From assembly GCA_049601915.1 (NCBI GenBank), contig JBMYRB010000002.1, positions 186,001 to 250,000 of the forward strand: a DNA stretch of 64,000 bases, read 5' to 3'. Positions 1 through 9,165 of the stretch are shown here, one piece after another (position 1 is the first letter of the stretch; each line of letters opens with the position of its first letter). This stretch comes from UBA8079 sp049601915 (GTDB taxonomy: Bacteria > Pseudomonadota > Alphaproteobacteria > UBA6615). Made by a program: the position numbers and the translations under genes. The notes under the pieces are model-generated. The model was not told the DNA's origin. It ran no database searches and saw nothing but the letters and a program-made list of their open reading frames with translations.

Positions 1-1470
1 GCGGCGGCCATTGCCGTCGTCTATCCGCACATGAATTCGATCGGCGGCGACGGCTTCTGGGTTATTTCCCCGGCGAACGGCGACCCGATCGCCATCGATG
101 CGTGCGGAGCCGCCGGGTCGGGCGCGACGATCGAACGCTATCGCGACGAGGGCCTCGACGCCGTCCCGTCGCGTGGCCCCCTCGCGGCCGTGACCGTGGC
201 GGGAACCGTGTCGGGCTGGGGCGCGGCACAGCAACTCTCGAAGCAGATGGGTGGAAACCTGCCGTTATCCCGGCTGCTGGGCGATGCCATCGGGTATGCG
301 AATGACGGCATGGCCGTCACCGAAGGTCAGGTGCGCAACACGACCGAAAAACGGCCCGAGATGGGTCCGGCCACCGGCTTCGCCGACGTCTACACCCCCG
401 GTGGCGCGGTGCCGACACGCGGCGACGTCTTCCGCCAGCCGCGCCTCGCCGCGACCCTCCAGCGGATCGCCGATGCGGGCACCGACGATTTCTATCGCGG
501 GGATCTGGCCCGGACGATCGCTGCCGATCTCGCGGCGGTGGGCAGCCCGGTGCGGGCAGAGGACCTCGCCGCACATCAGGCCGTCACCAAGCCGCCGCTG
601 TCACTGCGCTTGGGTGACACCACGCTCTACAATATGCCGCCGCCGACCCAGGGATTGGCCTCGCTGCTCATTCTCGGGGCCTTCGATCAGCTCGATTGCG
701 CCGATGCCGAAGGCTTCGATTTCGTCCATCTGCTGGTCGAGGCGAGCAAGCAGGCCTTCGCCATTCGCGACCGGCACATCACTGACCCGGCGCATATGGA
801 CCCCGCGCCCGAGACATTCCTGACTCCTGAAGTTATTTCGGGGCTCGCCGGCGCCATCGATCCGGAGCAGGCGGGCAACTGGAGCCGCGGCGGCACCGAC
901 AGCGACACGGTCTGGCTGGGCGCGATCGACCGCCACGGAAACGCCGTGAGCTTCATTCAAAGCATCTATTGGGAATTCGGCTCGGGCGTGGTCCTGCCCG
1001 AGACGGGCATCACATGGCAAAATCGCGGCGCCAGTTTCGCGCTCGATCCTGGCGCGCTGAATCCGCTGCAGCCCGGCCGCAAACCGTTCCATACACTCAA
1101 CCCGGCGATGGCGCGTTTCGACGACGGGCGGGTGATGTCCTACGGCACCATGGGCGGCGAGGGTCAGCCCCAGACCCAGGCGGCAATATTCTCTCGGCAT
1201 GTTCGGTTCGGCATGCCGGTGCAGACCGCCATCTCCGCGCCGCGCTGGTTGCTCGGTCGCACCTGGGGGAGCGACAGCACCAACCTCAAGATCGAATCCC
1301 GATTCCCCGACCAGGTCATGGAGGCGCTGCGCGCGGCGGGCCACGATGTCGAGGTGGTTGGCCCCTTCAGCGACCTGATGGGCCATGCGGGCGCGCTGGT
1401 GCGCCGACCCGATGGGATCATCGAGGCGGGTGCCGACCCGCGCAGCGATGGCGCGGCCGCCGGTTACTAA
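1..1470 (+). CDS. gamma-glutamyltransferase family protein (5' truncated by window)
   Basis: This is a gamma-glutamyltransferase/acylase-type Ntn-hydrolase, which would cleave gamma-glutamyl amides such as glutathione or related acyl amides. The reading frame is open from base 1 and codes for AAAIAVVYPH before the first ATG at 31, so the true start lies outside the window. Visible family features are the GIGGDG-like segment near the left end (SIGGDGFW) and, after about 290 residues, SDTVWLGAIDRHGNAVSFIQS. The Thr encoded at 907-909 is the likely autoprocessing nucleophile at the new N-terminus of the small subunit. The C-terminal MGGEGQPQ and APRW motifs are also typical. The methyltransferase starts 5 bases downstream, so the two may be cotranscribed. 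The substrate cannot be told from sequence. Confidence 0.9.
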   Translation, partial: AAAIAVVYPHMNSIGGDGFWVISPANGDPIAIDACGAAGSGATIERYRDEGLDAVPSRGPLAAVTVAGTVSGWGAAQQLSKQMGGNLPLSRLLGDAIGYANDGMAVTEGQVRNTTEKRPEMGPATGFADVYTPGGAVPTRGDVFRQPRLAATLQRIADAGTDDFYRGDLARTIAADLAAVGSPVRAEDLAAHQAVTKPPLSLRLGDTTLYNMPPPTQGLASLLILGAFDQLDCADAEGFDFVHLLVEASKQAFAIRDRHITDPAHMDPAPETFLTPEVISGLAGAIDPEQAGNWSRGGTDSDTVWLGAIDRHGNAVSFIQSIYWEFGSGVVLPETGITWQNRGASFALDPGALNPLQPGRKPFHTLNPAMARFDDGRVMSYGTMGGEGQPQTQAAIFSRHVRFGMPVQTAISAPRWLLGRTWGSDSTNLKIESRFPDQVMEALRAAGHDVEVVGPFSDLMGHAGALVRRPDGIIEAGADPRSDGAAAGY

Positions 1471-1475
1471 CGTGA

Positions 1476-2120
1476 ATGTCTGATACCGACGGCCCGGAAT
1501 TCCCGTTCAAGCCCGAGCATTTCGTGCGGCAGGACGAGACCGACGACGCGGCCTTCTATGTGTCCGAACGCATGGTCCAGCATCTAGATGATGCCGGACG
1601 TGCGGCGCTAACGGCCTGCTACCGGGAGAAACTGCCCGCCGGCGGCCGGGTGCTCGATCTGATGTCGAGCTGGGTCTCTCATCTGCCCGAGGATGTAGAT
1701 TTCGGTGCTGTTGCCGGGCTGGGCATGAACCAGACCGAACTCGACGCCAACCCGCGGCTCACCGCGCGCCACGTCCGGAATCTCAACATCGATCCTCGTA
1801 TGCCCTTCGAGGATGCGGCGTTCGACGCCTGCGTGATCGCGTTATCGGTGCAGTACCTCACCCGCCCGCTGGAAGTTTTCGCGGAGATCGCCCGCGTGCT
1901 CGTGCCGGGTGGTTCGTGCGTTGTATCCTTCTCCAACCGCTGCTTCCCGACTAAGGCCGTGGCGATCTGGCGCGCGCTGGGTGACGGCGAACATGCAGGG
2001 CTGGTGGGGGCGTATTTCCGCCATGCGGGTGGATTTGCGGATCCTATCGGGATCAACCTGTCGCCGTCGGGCGTTTCGGGTGATCCGCTGTTTGTTGTAA
2101 CGGCGATGCGTGCCGGTTAG
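1476..2120 (+). CDS. class I SAM-dependent methyltransferase
   Basis: The 214-residue protein looks like a small Methyltransf_11-type enzyme. Motif I is the stretch RVLDLMSSWVSHLP (residues about 53-66), followed by an acidic strand and the segment PFEDAAFDACVIALSVQYL (about 109-127), which matches the post-motif that precedes the active site in this superfamily. The glycines of the usual GxGxG loop are replaced by MSSWVS, so SAM binding is inferred from the overall pattern. It starts 5 bases after the gamma-glutamyltransferase stop and probably shares its transcript. Its TAG stop overlaps the TAA stop of the convergent hydrolase gene. The substrate is unknown. Confidence 0.75.
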   Translation: MSDTDGPEFPFKPEHFVRQDETDDAAFYVSERMVQHLDDAGRAALTACYREKLPAGGRVLDLMSSWVSHLPEDVDFGAVAGLGMNQTELDANPRLTARHVRNLNIDPRMPFEDAAFDACVIALSVQYLTRPLEVFAEIARVLVPGGSCVVSFSNRCFPTKAVAIWRALGDGEHAGLVGAYFRHAGGFADPIGINLSPSGVSGDPLFVVTAMRAG

Positions 2121-3163
2121 CGCTTGCCGTTGAAGGCGCGCATCAGGAAGGCGCCCACGTCGCGATTGGAGCGATCGCGGATCGCGTCGTCCCGGCCGAT
2201 CAGATAGCCGTCGCTGTCTGAACAGACACCCAGGATCACCTTGCGCAAGAACGGCCCGGACATCGGCAACAGGGTGAGGGTATCGCGCACGACGCCTTTC
2301 TCATTCACGTTGAGATCGCAGTCGGCGAGATTGCGCCCGATGGTGCGCGGCCCGGGAAAGCTGCCGTCCCACTGATGATAGGCACCGTCATACAGAACGA
2401 ATTCGGCGTCGGCGCCGCCTTCCTGCAAATCTTCGATGATCTCGCGGCAGCGTTCGGGGTCGACGATGCCGTCCTCCGACCCTGCGAGGAGCAGCACCGG
2501 CGCGCCGGTTGCCCGGGTGTCGTCGAAGCGCGCGATACAGGGGCCGTAGAAGGCGACATGGGCCGCGAAGCGCTTGCCGTCGGGGTTCAACGTCTCCGCC
2601 GTTTGCGCAAATGCAGCGAGCATGGTCGATATCCCGCCATAGGAGAATCCCATCAGGGCGACGCGGTCGCCGTCGACCTGGGGCAGGCCGTCCAGGAACC
2701 GGAGCCCGGAATAGGCATCGGCCAAGGCCATGGTCTCGGTGATGTTGAGCAAGCGGTCAATAAACCCGGAGGCCTGGTCGCGCCTGGCGCCGAAGGCGTC
2801 GACCACCAGTGCGGCCACGCCCATCTCGGCGAACTGAGCGCCGTAGGTCGGCTCGCGCGATCCCAGAACACCGGCCGCGCCGTGCAACAACACGACGGCG
2901 GGAACCGGAGCATCGGCACTCGCGCTGTCCGGCAGGAACAACGCGGCGCGTGCCTCGGTCGGCGGATCGAGCATTTCGCTCTTGCCGACTGCCCAGAGCG
3001 TGAACGGGCTGTGGCTTGGATAGGTAACGAGCTTTCCGCGCGCGCCGGAGATCGTCGTGTGGTCGGGCCAGTCGGTCAGATCCACGGGGTCTGCGGAGGT
3101 GGACGTGGCCAGCGCGAAGAATGTTAGGGACAGAAGGGCCGAAATGATATGTGGATTGTGCAT
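2117..3163 (-). CDS. secreted dienelactone hydrolase family protein
   Basis: The 348-residue alpha/beta hydrolase has an N-terminal signal peptide (about residues 1-24, ending TSTSADP), so it is expected in the periplasm. The body has a VVLLHGAAG oxyanion segment, a nucleophile elbow GFSYGG in which Ser replaces the Cys of classical dienelactone hydrolases, an acid loop in AGSEDGIVD and a catalytic His in YDGAYHQWDG. The C-terminal 80 residues include Cys and Asp-rich segments not needed for the core fold. It is convergent with the methyltransferase and shares a TTAG tetranucleotide at the two stops. Function is probably hydrolysis of an ester or lactone; the true substrate is not evident. 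Confidence 0.8.
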   Translation of the reverse strand: MHNPHIISALLSLTFFALATSTSADPVDLTDWPDHTTISGARGKLVTYPSHSPFTLWAVGKSEMLDPPTEARAALFLPDSASADAPVPAVVLLHGAAGVLGSREPTYGAQFAEMGVAALVVDAFGARRDQASGFIDRLLNITETMALADAYSGLRFLDGLPQVDGDRVALMGFSYGGISTMLAAFAQTAETLNPDGKRFAAHVAFYGPCIARFDDTRATGAPVLLLAGSEDGIVDPERCREIIEDLQEGGADAEFVLYDGAYHQWDGSFPGPRTIGRNLADCDLNVNEKGVVRDTLTLLPMSGPFLRKVILGVCSDSDGYLIGRDDAIRDRSNRDVGAFLMRAFNGKR

Positions 3164-3268
3164 GACAGTTGTTGACCGGCGGTCGCGAAGTTTGTCAACG
3201 CCCTTGGTATAATGGCTTCGGAGATTGCGTCCATAGAAGGCGCTTCAACATTTCGGGAGAAGCAGGCC

Positions 3269-4042
3269 ATGGGGCTCGAGCTCTATCACTCGGATCATTC
3301 AACCTGCAGCCAGAAGGTGCGCATCTGCCTGGCTGAGAAAGGGCTCGATTGGGAGAGCCATGTGATGCATTTCGCATCGGGCGATCACCTGACAGATGAC
3401 TATCTCAAGCTCAACCCGAACGGGGTGGTGCCGACCCTCATCCATGATGGCGAGCCGGTGATCGAATCCTCGGTGATTGTCGAATATCTCGATGAGATCC
3501 ATCCCGAACCCTCCCTGTCGCCGGCCGATGCGCTGGGACGCGCGCGGCTGCGGATATGGATGCGTTACATGGAAGAGGTGCCGACCCCGGCGGTCCGTGT
3601 CCCATCCTTCAACAAGGTGTTCAGGCCGCTGCGCTACGAGAATGCGGCGCCGGAGGATTTCGAGGCGCGGATCGAGAAAATGCCGCTCCGAAAGGCATTC
3701 TATCGCCGCATGGGACAGGTGGACGGCTTCTCGGAAGAGGAGATGGACAATGCGATTGCACAGATACGCCAGACCTGTGAACGCATAGATGCCGCGGTGC
3801 GCGAGACCGGCGGCCCCTGGATCCTGGGGGCGCAATACACGCTCATCGACGTAACCCTGACACCGCTGATTCAACGGATGGCCGACCTGGGCTACGGTCC
3901 GGTCTGGGAACCCGATCTGCTCGGGATGACGGCCTGGTTCGAACGCATCAAGGCGCGCCCGTCATTTTCGACGGCGTTCTATGCCAACACGAATGTCAGC
4001 GAAAAATATCCGCAATTCTTTGCCGACGGAGAGTCCGAATGA
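3269..4042 (+). CDS. glutathione S-transferase-like protein 1
   Basis: The 257-residue protein has an N-terminal thioredoxin-like GST domain (residues 1-80; STCSQKVR near residues 10-17, NPNGVVPTL, and IESSVIVEYLDE contacting the gamma-glutamyl moiety) and a helical C-terminal domain. The start at 3269 was preferred over an upstream in-frame ATG because GGGAGA lies 8 bases before it and homology begins with MGLELYHSD. Its ATG-TGA end overlaps the next gene by 4 bases, implying translational coupling to a close paralogue. GSTs of this type include beta-etherases and isomerases of aromatic pathways; the nearby muconolactone-isomerase-like gene is compatible with that, but the substrate is unknown. 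Confidence 0.85.
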   Translation: MGLELYHSDHSTCSQKVRICLAEKGLDWESHVMHFASGDHLTDDYLKLNPNGVVPTLIHDGEPVIESSVIVEYLDEIHPEPSLSPADALGRARLRIWMRYMEEVPTPAVRVPSFNKVFRPLRYENAAPEDFEARIEKMPLRKAFYRRMGQVDGFSEEEMDNAIAQIRQTCERIDAAVRETGGPWILGAQYTLIDVTLTPLIQRMADLGYGPVWEPDLLGMTAWFERIKARPSFSTAFYANTNVSEKYPQFFADGESE

Positions 4043-4842
4043 AGATCGAGATGTATCAGGCGCCCCAGTCGACCTGCAGCCAGAAGGTGCGCCTCACCCT
4101 GGCGGAAAAGGGCCTGCCGGAGATGAACAAGGACTGGACCGAGCATGACGTGGATCTGGGCAAGTTCGAGCAACTCGAGCCCGACTATCTGGCGATCAAT
4201 CCCAATGGCGTGGTCCCGACCTTTGTGCATGACGGCACGATCCTGATCGAATCCTCGGCGATCCTGGAGTATCTGGAAGAGGTCATCCCGAACCCGCCGC
4301 TGGCGCCGGGCGACGCGGTCGGGCGCGCCCGGATGCGGGCCTGGATGCGCTACATCGACGAGGTGCCTACGGTCGCTGTGCGCGTACCGACCTTCGCCAA
4401 CATGCTGGCGCCGATGCGATTTGCGAAGTCCAGCGACGCCGAGTTCGCCAGCCATGCCGACCGGCTTCCCCTGCGCAAGCAATTCTACCAGCGCATGTCC
4501 CAGACCGGCTTCGGCAAGGACGAACTCGAATATGCCGAGTTCCAGATCAGGCAGACCTGCGAGCGGATCGACGCGGCCGTCATCGAACTTGGCGGGCCGT
4601 GGATCATGGGCGACCAGTACACCATGGTGGACGCCCAGGTGACGCCGCTGATCGACCGCATGGACGACCTTGGCTATGCCTTCCTGTGGGAAGACGATCT
4701 GCCCGAAATGACGGCCTGGCTCGCACGCATTCGCGAACGGCCGTCCTTCGCCGCTGCCTTCTATCCCGGCGCGCGTATTTCCGAGCGTTACCCGGACTAT
4801 TTCCGTCCGGTCTCCGACCTCAAGGCCGAACGCGGCTACTAG
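4039..4842 (+). CDS. glutathione S-transferase-like protein 2
   Basis: The 267-residue GST-like protein is a tandem paralogue of the preceding gene. It shares STCSQKVRLTLAEKGL, the NPNGVVPTFVHDG cis-Pro loop, IESSAILEYLEE and the C-terminal QIRQTCERIDAAV segment. It carries a roughly 8-residue insertion after the first helix (KDWTEHDVDLGKF), which distinguishes it from its partner. Start ATG overlaps the upstream TGA by 4 bases. Tandem duplication followed by divergence suggests a heterodimer or two related substrates; this is inference. A palindromic repeat follows the stop. Confidence 0.85.
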   Translation: MKIEMYQAPQSTCSQKVRLTLAEKGLPEMNKDWTEHDVDLGKFEQLEPDYLAINPNGVVPTFVHDGTILIESSAILEYLEEVIPNPPLAPGDAVGRARMRAWMRYIDEVPTVAVRVPTFANMLAPMRFAKSSDAEFASHADRLPLRKQFYQRMSQTGFGKDELEYAEFQIRQTCERIDAAVIELGGPWIMGDQYTMVDAQVTPLIDRMDDLGYAFLWEDDLPEMTAWLARIRERPSFAAAFYPGARISERYPDYFRPVSDLKAERGY

Positions 4843-4866
4843 GGGCGTCCCCAGTACACCCACTGG

Positions 4867-4940
4867 CGTCATGCGCGGACTTGATCCGCGCATCTCACCG
4901 GGGCCGAGACGAGATGCCCGGGTCAAGCCCTGGCATGACG
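4867..4940. repeat. dispersed palindromic repeat, copy 1
   Basis: The element begins CGTCATGCGCGGACTTGATC and ends with the inverted counterpart GGGTCAAGCCCTGGCATGACG (split here across the arm). The two arms are imperfect inverted repeats separated by about 20 bases. It fills the gap between the convergent GST-like and muconolactone-isomerase-like genes and could fold as a long hairpin acting on both transcripts. Four further copies of the same family occur in this window. Confidence 0.85.
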
Positions 4941-4962
4941 AATGGGCCGGTGCTATTGCCTG

Positions 4963-5274
4963 CTAGATCGTGGGGAAGGGCCCGACCCTCTCCTCATAGG
5001 CCTGGGTGGCCGGATGCTCGATCATCGGCGTGACCTCGACGGTCATCCAGGGATGGAGCGGCAGCGAGGAGATGTCGGCGTGGAAGTCTTCCAGGCTGTC
5101 GGCCTCCCAGATCGAGAAGTTCGCGCGTTCGCCGACGATCCGCCAGACCTTGCGCATCCGGCCGGCCTGGATAAGCGCGATCGCCCGGTCGGCCTCCGCT
5201 TCGCCCAGCGCCTTGACCTTCGCCGGGTCCATCTCGCCCGGCAACTCCACTTTGATTCGCACCATGAACAGCAT
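4963..5274 (-). CDS. muconolactone Delta-isomerase family protein
   Basis: The 103-residue protein resembles CatC-type muconolactone isomerases, which convert muconolactone to 3-oxoadipate enol-lactone in the catechol branch of the beta-ketoadipate pathway. The start MLFMVRIKVELP was chosen because AAGGGAGA lies upstream and homology begins there. Conserved features are the N-terminal FxVxxxVxxP strand, a Glu/Lys-rich helix (DPAKVKALGEAEADRA), WRIVGERANFSIWEADS and the LPLHPWM segment. No other catechol-branch gene is in the window, so a real CatC role is not assured; small MIase-domain proteins also occur in other pathways. It lies 37 bases downstream of the transporter start region on the same strand. 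Confidence 0.8.
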   Translation of the reverse strand: MLFMVRIKVELPGEMDPAKVKALGEAEADRAIALIQAGRMRKVWRIVGERANFSIWEADSLEDFHADISSLPLHPWMTVEVTPMIEHPATQAYEERVGPFPTI

Positions 5275-5311
5275 GGGGTGTCTCCCTTTTCCTGTTTGAC
5301 AGGGCATTGCC

Positions 5312-6706
5312 CTAGAAATAGACGCCGAGCATCCGGCCCCACAGATATTGCAGGGGCAAGATGAGCAGAATACCGATCACGAAGTAGACCGAGGTCAATC
5401 GAAAGGCTTCGCGCATGGGCACACCTCCCACCGCCATGGCCATCGCCACCGGCGGTGCTTCATGGGGGAAGGGGTAGATCATCCAGCTTGGGACCTGGAC
5501 CAGCAGTACGGACTTCAAAGGCCAGCCGGTGGCTTGCGCGATGGCATCGGAGAATGAAGTCACGATCGGGGGGACGGCGGGAAAGGTCGTGACCACGCCC
5601 ACGGCGGCGCTGATCGCGAAGATTTCGTAGAAGGTAACGATGCCGCCGTCGTGGGTCAGCGGGATATGTGCGAGCAGAAGTTCGCCCATCGCACCGCCGA
5701 CCCCGGAATGGTTGGCGATGGCGCCCATGCCGATCACGCCGGCCACAAACAGCCACGCCCCGTAGTTGACTTCCGATGTGATGACCGAGGCCTGCAGCAT
5801 GCCAATCCCGGGGGTGACGCAGACCAACGCGGCGGCGAGCGCGATCCAGGCCGGTGATATGCCATGCAGGGAATCCGTCATCCACAGCGCCAAGGCGATC
5901 AACATGATGCCCATCAGGCGGCGCTCGGCGCTACTCCAGCCCGTCTGCATCGCCGGCTTACCCTTGGGTTCGGGTTTCGCGCCGAACAGGATGGTGATCA
6001 GCACGATCACGACCAGCGCGCCCAGAAATCCGACCACCGGGAAGTTCAGGAAGGTGTACCCGAAATAGGTGAAGCCGATGTCGAAGATGCTTTCGGATGC
6101 GCCGACGAAGGCCATGTTGACGACGTTGGACGGCAGAATTCCGAAGGCGGGGATCGTCGTCCCCCAGCCGGCGGCAAGAACCAGGCCGTGGCGCGCTCGC
6201 GTGTTCTCGCCAAACCCCAGTTCGGTCGCGACCGCGACGGCCAGCGGCGCCATCATGATGGCGCGTCCCGACGCCGAGGGCATGATGAAGCTGAGTAGCA
6301 TGCCGCCGATCGCCAGACCCCCGACCATCAGCAGATAACGTGCCGGCAGATGGGCCATCAGCGCCTGGACCATGCGGGCGGCGAGGCCGGATTTATGGAC
6401 CGCGATCGAGATGACGAAGCCGCCGAACACCAGCCAGGTGGCGCTGGCGTGGAAGCCTGAGAAGGCGACGCTCGGCGGCGCGATCGAGAATACGACCGTC
6501 AGCAGGAACAGAAGCAGCGCCGTGATGTATGGCGGGATAGCGTCGGTGGCCCAAAAACCGATGGCGAACAGGATCACGCCGGCGGCGGGCAGGACGCCGG
6601 GGGTCTCGGTCCAAAGCGGCGCGGCGAGCAGGACCGCGGCGACAAACGTTGTCAGCAATCCGAACAACTGGGCGGTGTTGAACCGCGCTCTCACTATCTC
6701 GCTCAT
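5312..6706 (-). CDS. SLC13/DASS family anion (dicarboxylate) transporter
   Basis: The 464-residue integral membrane protein has roughly 12 hydrophobic segments. Matching features are the GGFVISIAVHKSGLAARM and IMPSASGRAIMMAPLAVAVA segments, the latter corresponding to the first Na+/substrate SNT-like motif region, and TFPAVPPIVTSF for the second. The family moves dicarboxylates, citrate or sulfate with Na+. The start at 6706 (MSEIVRARF) is favoured over an upstream in-frame ATG whose extra 20 residues are not hydrophobic. It may share a transcript with the downstream isomerase-like gene. The substrate is not deducible. Confidence 0.85.
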   Translation of the reverse strand: MSEIVRARFNTAQLFGLLTTFVAAVLLAAPLWTETPGVLPAAGVILFAIGFWATDAIPPYITALLLFLLTVVFSIAPPSVAFSGFHASATWLVFGGFVISIAVHKSGLAARMVQALMAHLPARYLLMVGGLAIGGMLLSFIMPSASGRAIMMAPLAVAVATELGFGENTRARHGLVLAAGWGTTIPAFGILPSNVVNMAFVGASESIFDIGFTYFGYTFLNFPVVGFLGALVVIVLITILFGAKPEPKGKPAMQTGWSSAERRLMGIMLIALALWMTDSLHGISPAWIALAAALVCVTPGIGMLQASVITSEVNYGAWLFVAGVIGMGAIANHSGVGGAMGELLLAHIPLTHDGGIVTFYEIFAISAAVGVVTTFPAVPPIVTSFSDAIAQATGWPLKSVLLVQVPSWMIYPFPHEAPPVAMAMAVGGVPMREAFRLTSVYFVIGILLILPLQYLWGRMLGVYF

Positions 6707-6801
6707 GGTGTTCCGTTCGTTCGGCCGGGGCGGCCAACTGAGAAGCTGGGACGCGCATTTTAACAATCGACGGAGGGTTGCGCGAGTTGTCAGGTATCAT
6801 G

Positions 6802-6821
6802 GTATGGCGCGGCAGCCATAC
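6802..6821. promoter_or_regulatory. inverted repeat upstream of the first hydratase/dehydrogenase gene
   Basis: GTATGGC and GCCATAC form a perfect 7-base inverted repeat with a 6-base spacer, located about 95 bases before the start of the acyl-CoA gene in a 207-base divergent intergenic region. Its size and spacing fit a dimeric repressor operator, but no cognate regulator is adjacent, so the role is a guess. Confidence 0.3.
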
Positions 6822-6913
6822 GCAGGACGCGGTCCAAACCTTTGGATGATTGTGAAGGATTCTCTTAAAGTGTAAATCTGGAAACCGCGCCGACTGACCC
6901 GGTCTGAAGGATC

Positions 6914-9043
6914 ATGAACAGCAAAAATTCGAACGAGCCCGTCCAGTATCGCAACGTGGGTGCGGTTGCTGTGATCACCATTAACAACCCGCCGGTCAAC
7001 GCGCTTGCGAAACAGGTGCGCATGGCGATCGCCGACTATCTCGAGACGGCCGCCGACGACCATATGATCAGCGCTGTCGTGATTTCAGGGAATGGCCGCA
7101 ACCTCTGTGGCGGGGCGGATATTCGGGAGTTCAATACGCCGGATCGTCAGGTCCGCCCGATGACGCGTGATCTGATGAACCTGATCGAGGCGATGGACAA
7201 GCCGGTTGTCGCGGCGATCCATGGCCCGACCCTCGGTGGCGGCCTGGAACTGGCGCTCGGCTGCCACTACAGGGTCGCTCATCGCGATGCCCGGCTCGGC
7301 CTGCCCGAGGTCCTGCGCGGTGTCATCCCTGGTGCGGGTGGAACGCAGCGCCTGCCGCGGCTGGCCGGCTTCGTGACGGCGGTTGAGATGATCACCAGCG
7401 GTGCGTCGGTGGACGGGACCAAAGCGCTGGAGATCGACCTCGTCGACCGGGTGGCGGAGGACGATGACGTCTGCGCCGATGCGATCGGATTTGCCGAAGA
7501 TCTGGTCGCGGGTGATGTGGGTCCGCGTCGAGTCAGCGAAATGCCGATCGATCTGGATGTTGAAGCAGGCGAGGCGCTGGTCGGCGAAATCCGCCAGAAA
7601 CTTGAAAAAACCGCGCGAGGCATGCGGGCGCCGTTCAGGTGCCTTGAAAGTGTCGCCAATACGCTGACCATGTCGTTTGCCGACGGGTGGGCGCGTGAGG
7701 CGGAGATCAGCACCGAGGCGGTGGCATCCGATGAGTCCCGGTCGCTCGTGCATGGGTTCTTCGCCGAACGTCAGGTTTCAAAGATACCCGACATTCCCGC
7801 GGATACGCCGAAGCGATCCATCGAACGTGTCGCGATCGTTGGAGCCGGGACGATGGGGGGTGGCATCGCCATGTCTTTCGCCAATGCCGGCATGCCGGTC
7901 ACGCTGATCGATTCGGGGCAGTCCGCGCTAGACCAGGGAATTGCGCGGATCAGCGACAATTATGCGGCCACCCGAGACCGCGGCCGCCTGAGCACCGAGG
8001 ACATGGAAACCCGGATCGAATTGATTACCGGGGCCGTCGGGATTGCGGCTGCGGCAGATGCAGACCTGATCATTGAGGCCGTGTTCGAAGAAATGGACGT
8101 CAAGCAGAAGATTTTCGGCGAACTGGACGCGCTGGCCCGCGACGGCGCCATTCTGGCGACCAACACATCGACCCTCGACGTGGACGCGATCGCGGCGGTC
8201 ACCGAGCGGCCGGGCGACGTGCTGGGCATGCATTTTTTCAGCCCCGCGAACGTCATGACCCTGCTCGAGATTGTGCGGGCCGAAAAAACAGAGAAAGACG
8301 TCATTGCGACAGTGCTCGATCTGTCGGCCCGCATCCGGAAGACCGGCGTCGTCGTCGGTGTGTGCGACGGCTTCGTGGGCAATCGGATGCTCGCACCGTT
8401 CTGGCGTCAGGGAGACTTTCTCGTTGAGGAAGGCGCCTCACCCCAGGACGTTGACCGGGTGATGGAGGAATTCGGCTTCCGCATGGGTCCGTTCCGGGTC
8501 TCGGATCTGGCCGGGCTCGATATCAGCTGGGCGATCGAGAAGCGCCGGGCCGAAACGCGCCCCGCCGACGAGCGGTTTTCACCCTTGCTGGACCGGATTT
8601 GCAAGCGGGGGCGTTTCGGACAGAAAACCGGCGCCGGCTGGTATCGCTATGAGGGCCGGAACGCGGTGCCGGACGAAGAGATCGAGGCCCTGATCGTCGC
8701 GCGGTCCGAGGAAATGGGGATTACCCGGCGCGCGATTCCGGATTCGGAAATTCTGCAGCGCTGTGTTTATCAGTTGATCAATGAGGGCACGAAAATTCTC
8801 GAAGAGGGCATGGCGATCCGGGCGTCGGATATCGATGTCATCTGGCTCCACGGCTATGGCTTCCCGCGCTGGCGTGGCGGCCCGATGTTCTATGCCGATA
8901 TGGTCGGTTTGCCGGAGATCGTCGCGACCATGGACCGTTTTCACGGCGAGTGGGGCGACAAGTGGGAACCGGCAGCGCTCCTGCGCGAGCTGGCGGATGG
9001 CGGTTCCAGCTTCAAGGAATGGGACGCGGGTCGGACAGGTTAA
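6914..9043 (+). CDS. bifunctional enoyl-CoA hydratase / 3-hydroxyacyl-CoA dehydrogenase (FadB/FadJ-like) 1
   Basis: The 709-residue fusion enzyme hydrates 2-enoyl-CoA and oxidises the 3-hydroxyacyl-CoA product with NAD+, two steps of beta-oxidation. Residues about 1-190 form a crotonase domain with the oxyanion-hole segments CGGADIREF and GPTLGGGLELALG and the catalytic-loop LPEVLRGVIPGAGGTQRLPR. The Rossmann fold starts near residue 305 (IVGAGTMGGGIAMSF) and is followed by the dehydrogenase signature HFFSPANVM and two C-terminal 3HCDH domains (from about 485 and 610). A second, diverged copy sits at 17127, so the strain probably uses them for different acyl chains or aromatic-derived intermediates. 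The upstream gap is 207 bases and the downstream gap holds a repeat. Confidence 0.92.
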   Translation: MNSKNSNEPVQYRNVGAVAVITINNPPVNALAKQVRMAIADYLETAADDHMISAVVISGNGRNLCGGADIREFNTPDRQVRPMTRDLMNLIEAMDKPVVAAIHGPTLGGGLELALGCHYRVAHRDARLGLPEVLRGVIPGAGGTQRLPRLAGFVTAVEMITSGASVDGTKALEIDLVDRVAEDDDVCADAIGFAEDLVAGDVGPRRVSEMPIDLDVEAGEALVGEIRQKLEKTARGMRAPFRCLESVANTLTMSFADGWAREAEISTEAVASDESRSLVHGFFAERQVSKIPDIPADTPKRSIERVAIVGAGTMGGGIAMSFANAGMPVTLIDSGQSALDQGIARISDNYAATRDRGRLSTEDMETRIELITGAVGIAAAADADLIIEAVFEEMDVKQKIFGELDALARDGAILATNTSTLDVDAIAAVTERPGDVLGMHFFSPANVMTLLEIVRAEKTEKDVIATVLDLSARIRKTGVVVGVCDGFVGNRMLAPFWRQGDFLVEEGASPQDVDRVMEEFGFRMGPFRVSDLAGLDISWAIEKRRAETRPADERFSPLLDRICKRGRFGQKTGAGWYRYEGRNAVPDEEIEALIVARSEEMGITRRAIPDSEILQRCVYQLINEGTKILEEGMAIRASDIDVIWLHGYGFPRWRGGPMFYADMVGLPEIVATMDRFHGEWGDKWEPAALLRELADGGSSFKEWDAGRTG

Positions 9044-9082
9044 GGGTTAGAGTGTCACCGCAGTAGTGCATTCATAAGAAAT

Positions 9083-9155
9083 ATCCTCACGCTGAGCTTG
9101 ACGAAGTATGAGGGTGCCGCCCTCGTCCTTCGACAGGTCAGAGATCGGTCAGGAT
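9083..9155. repeat. second-type palindromic intergenic repeat (degenerate)
   Basis: The stretch TCCTCACGCTGAGCTTGACG through CCTTCGACAGGTCAG is an imperfect inverted repeat (CTGAGC-TTGACGAAG against CCTTCGACAGGTCAG). It differs from the CGTCATG family but likewise occupies a convergent gap, here between the hydratase fusion and an SDR gene. Elements of this appearance are common between bacterial genes and may help terminate transcription in both directions. Confidence 0.6.
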
Positions 9156-9165
9156 GCTGTGACCC

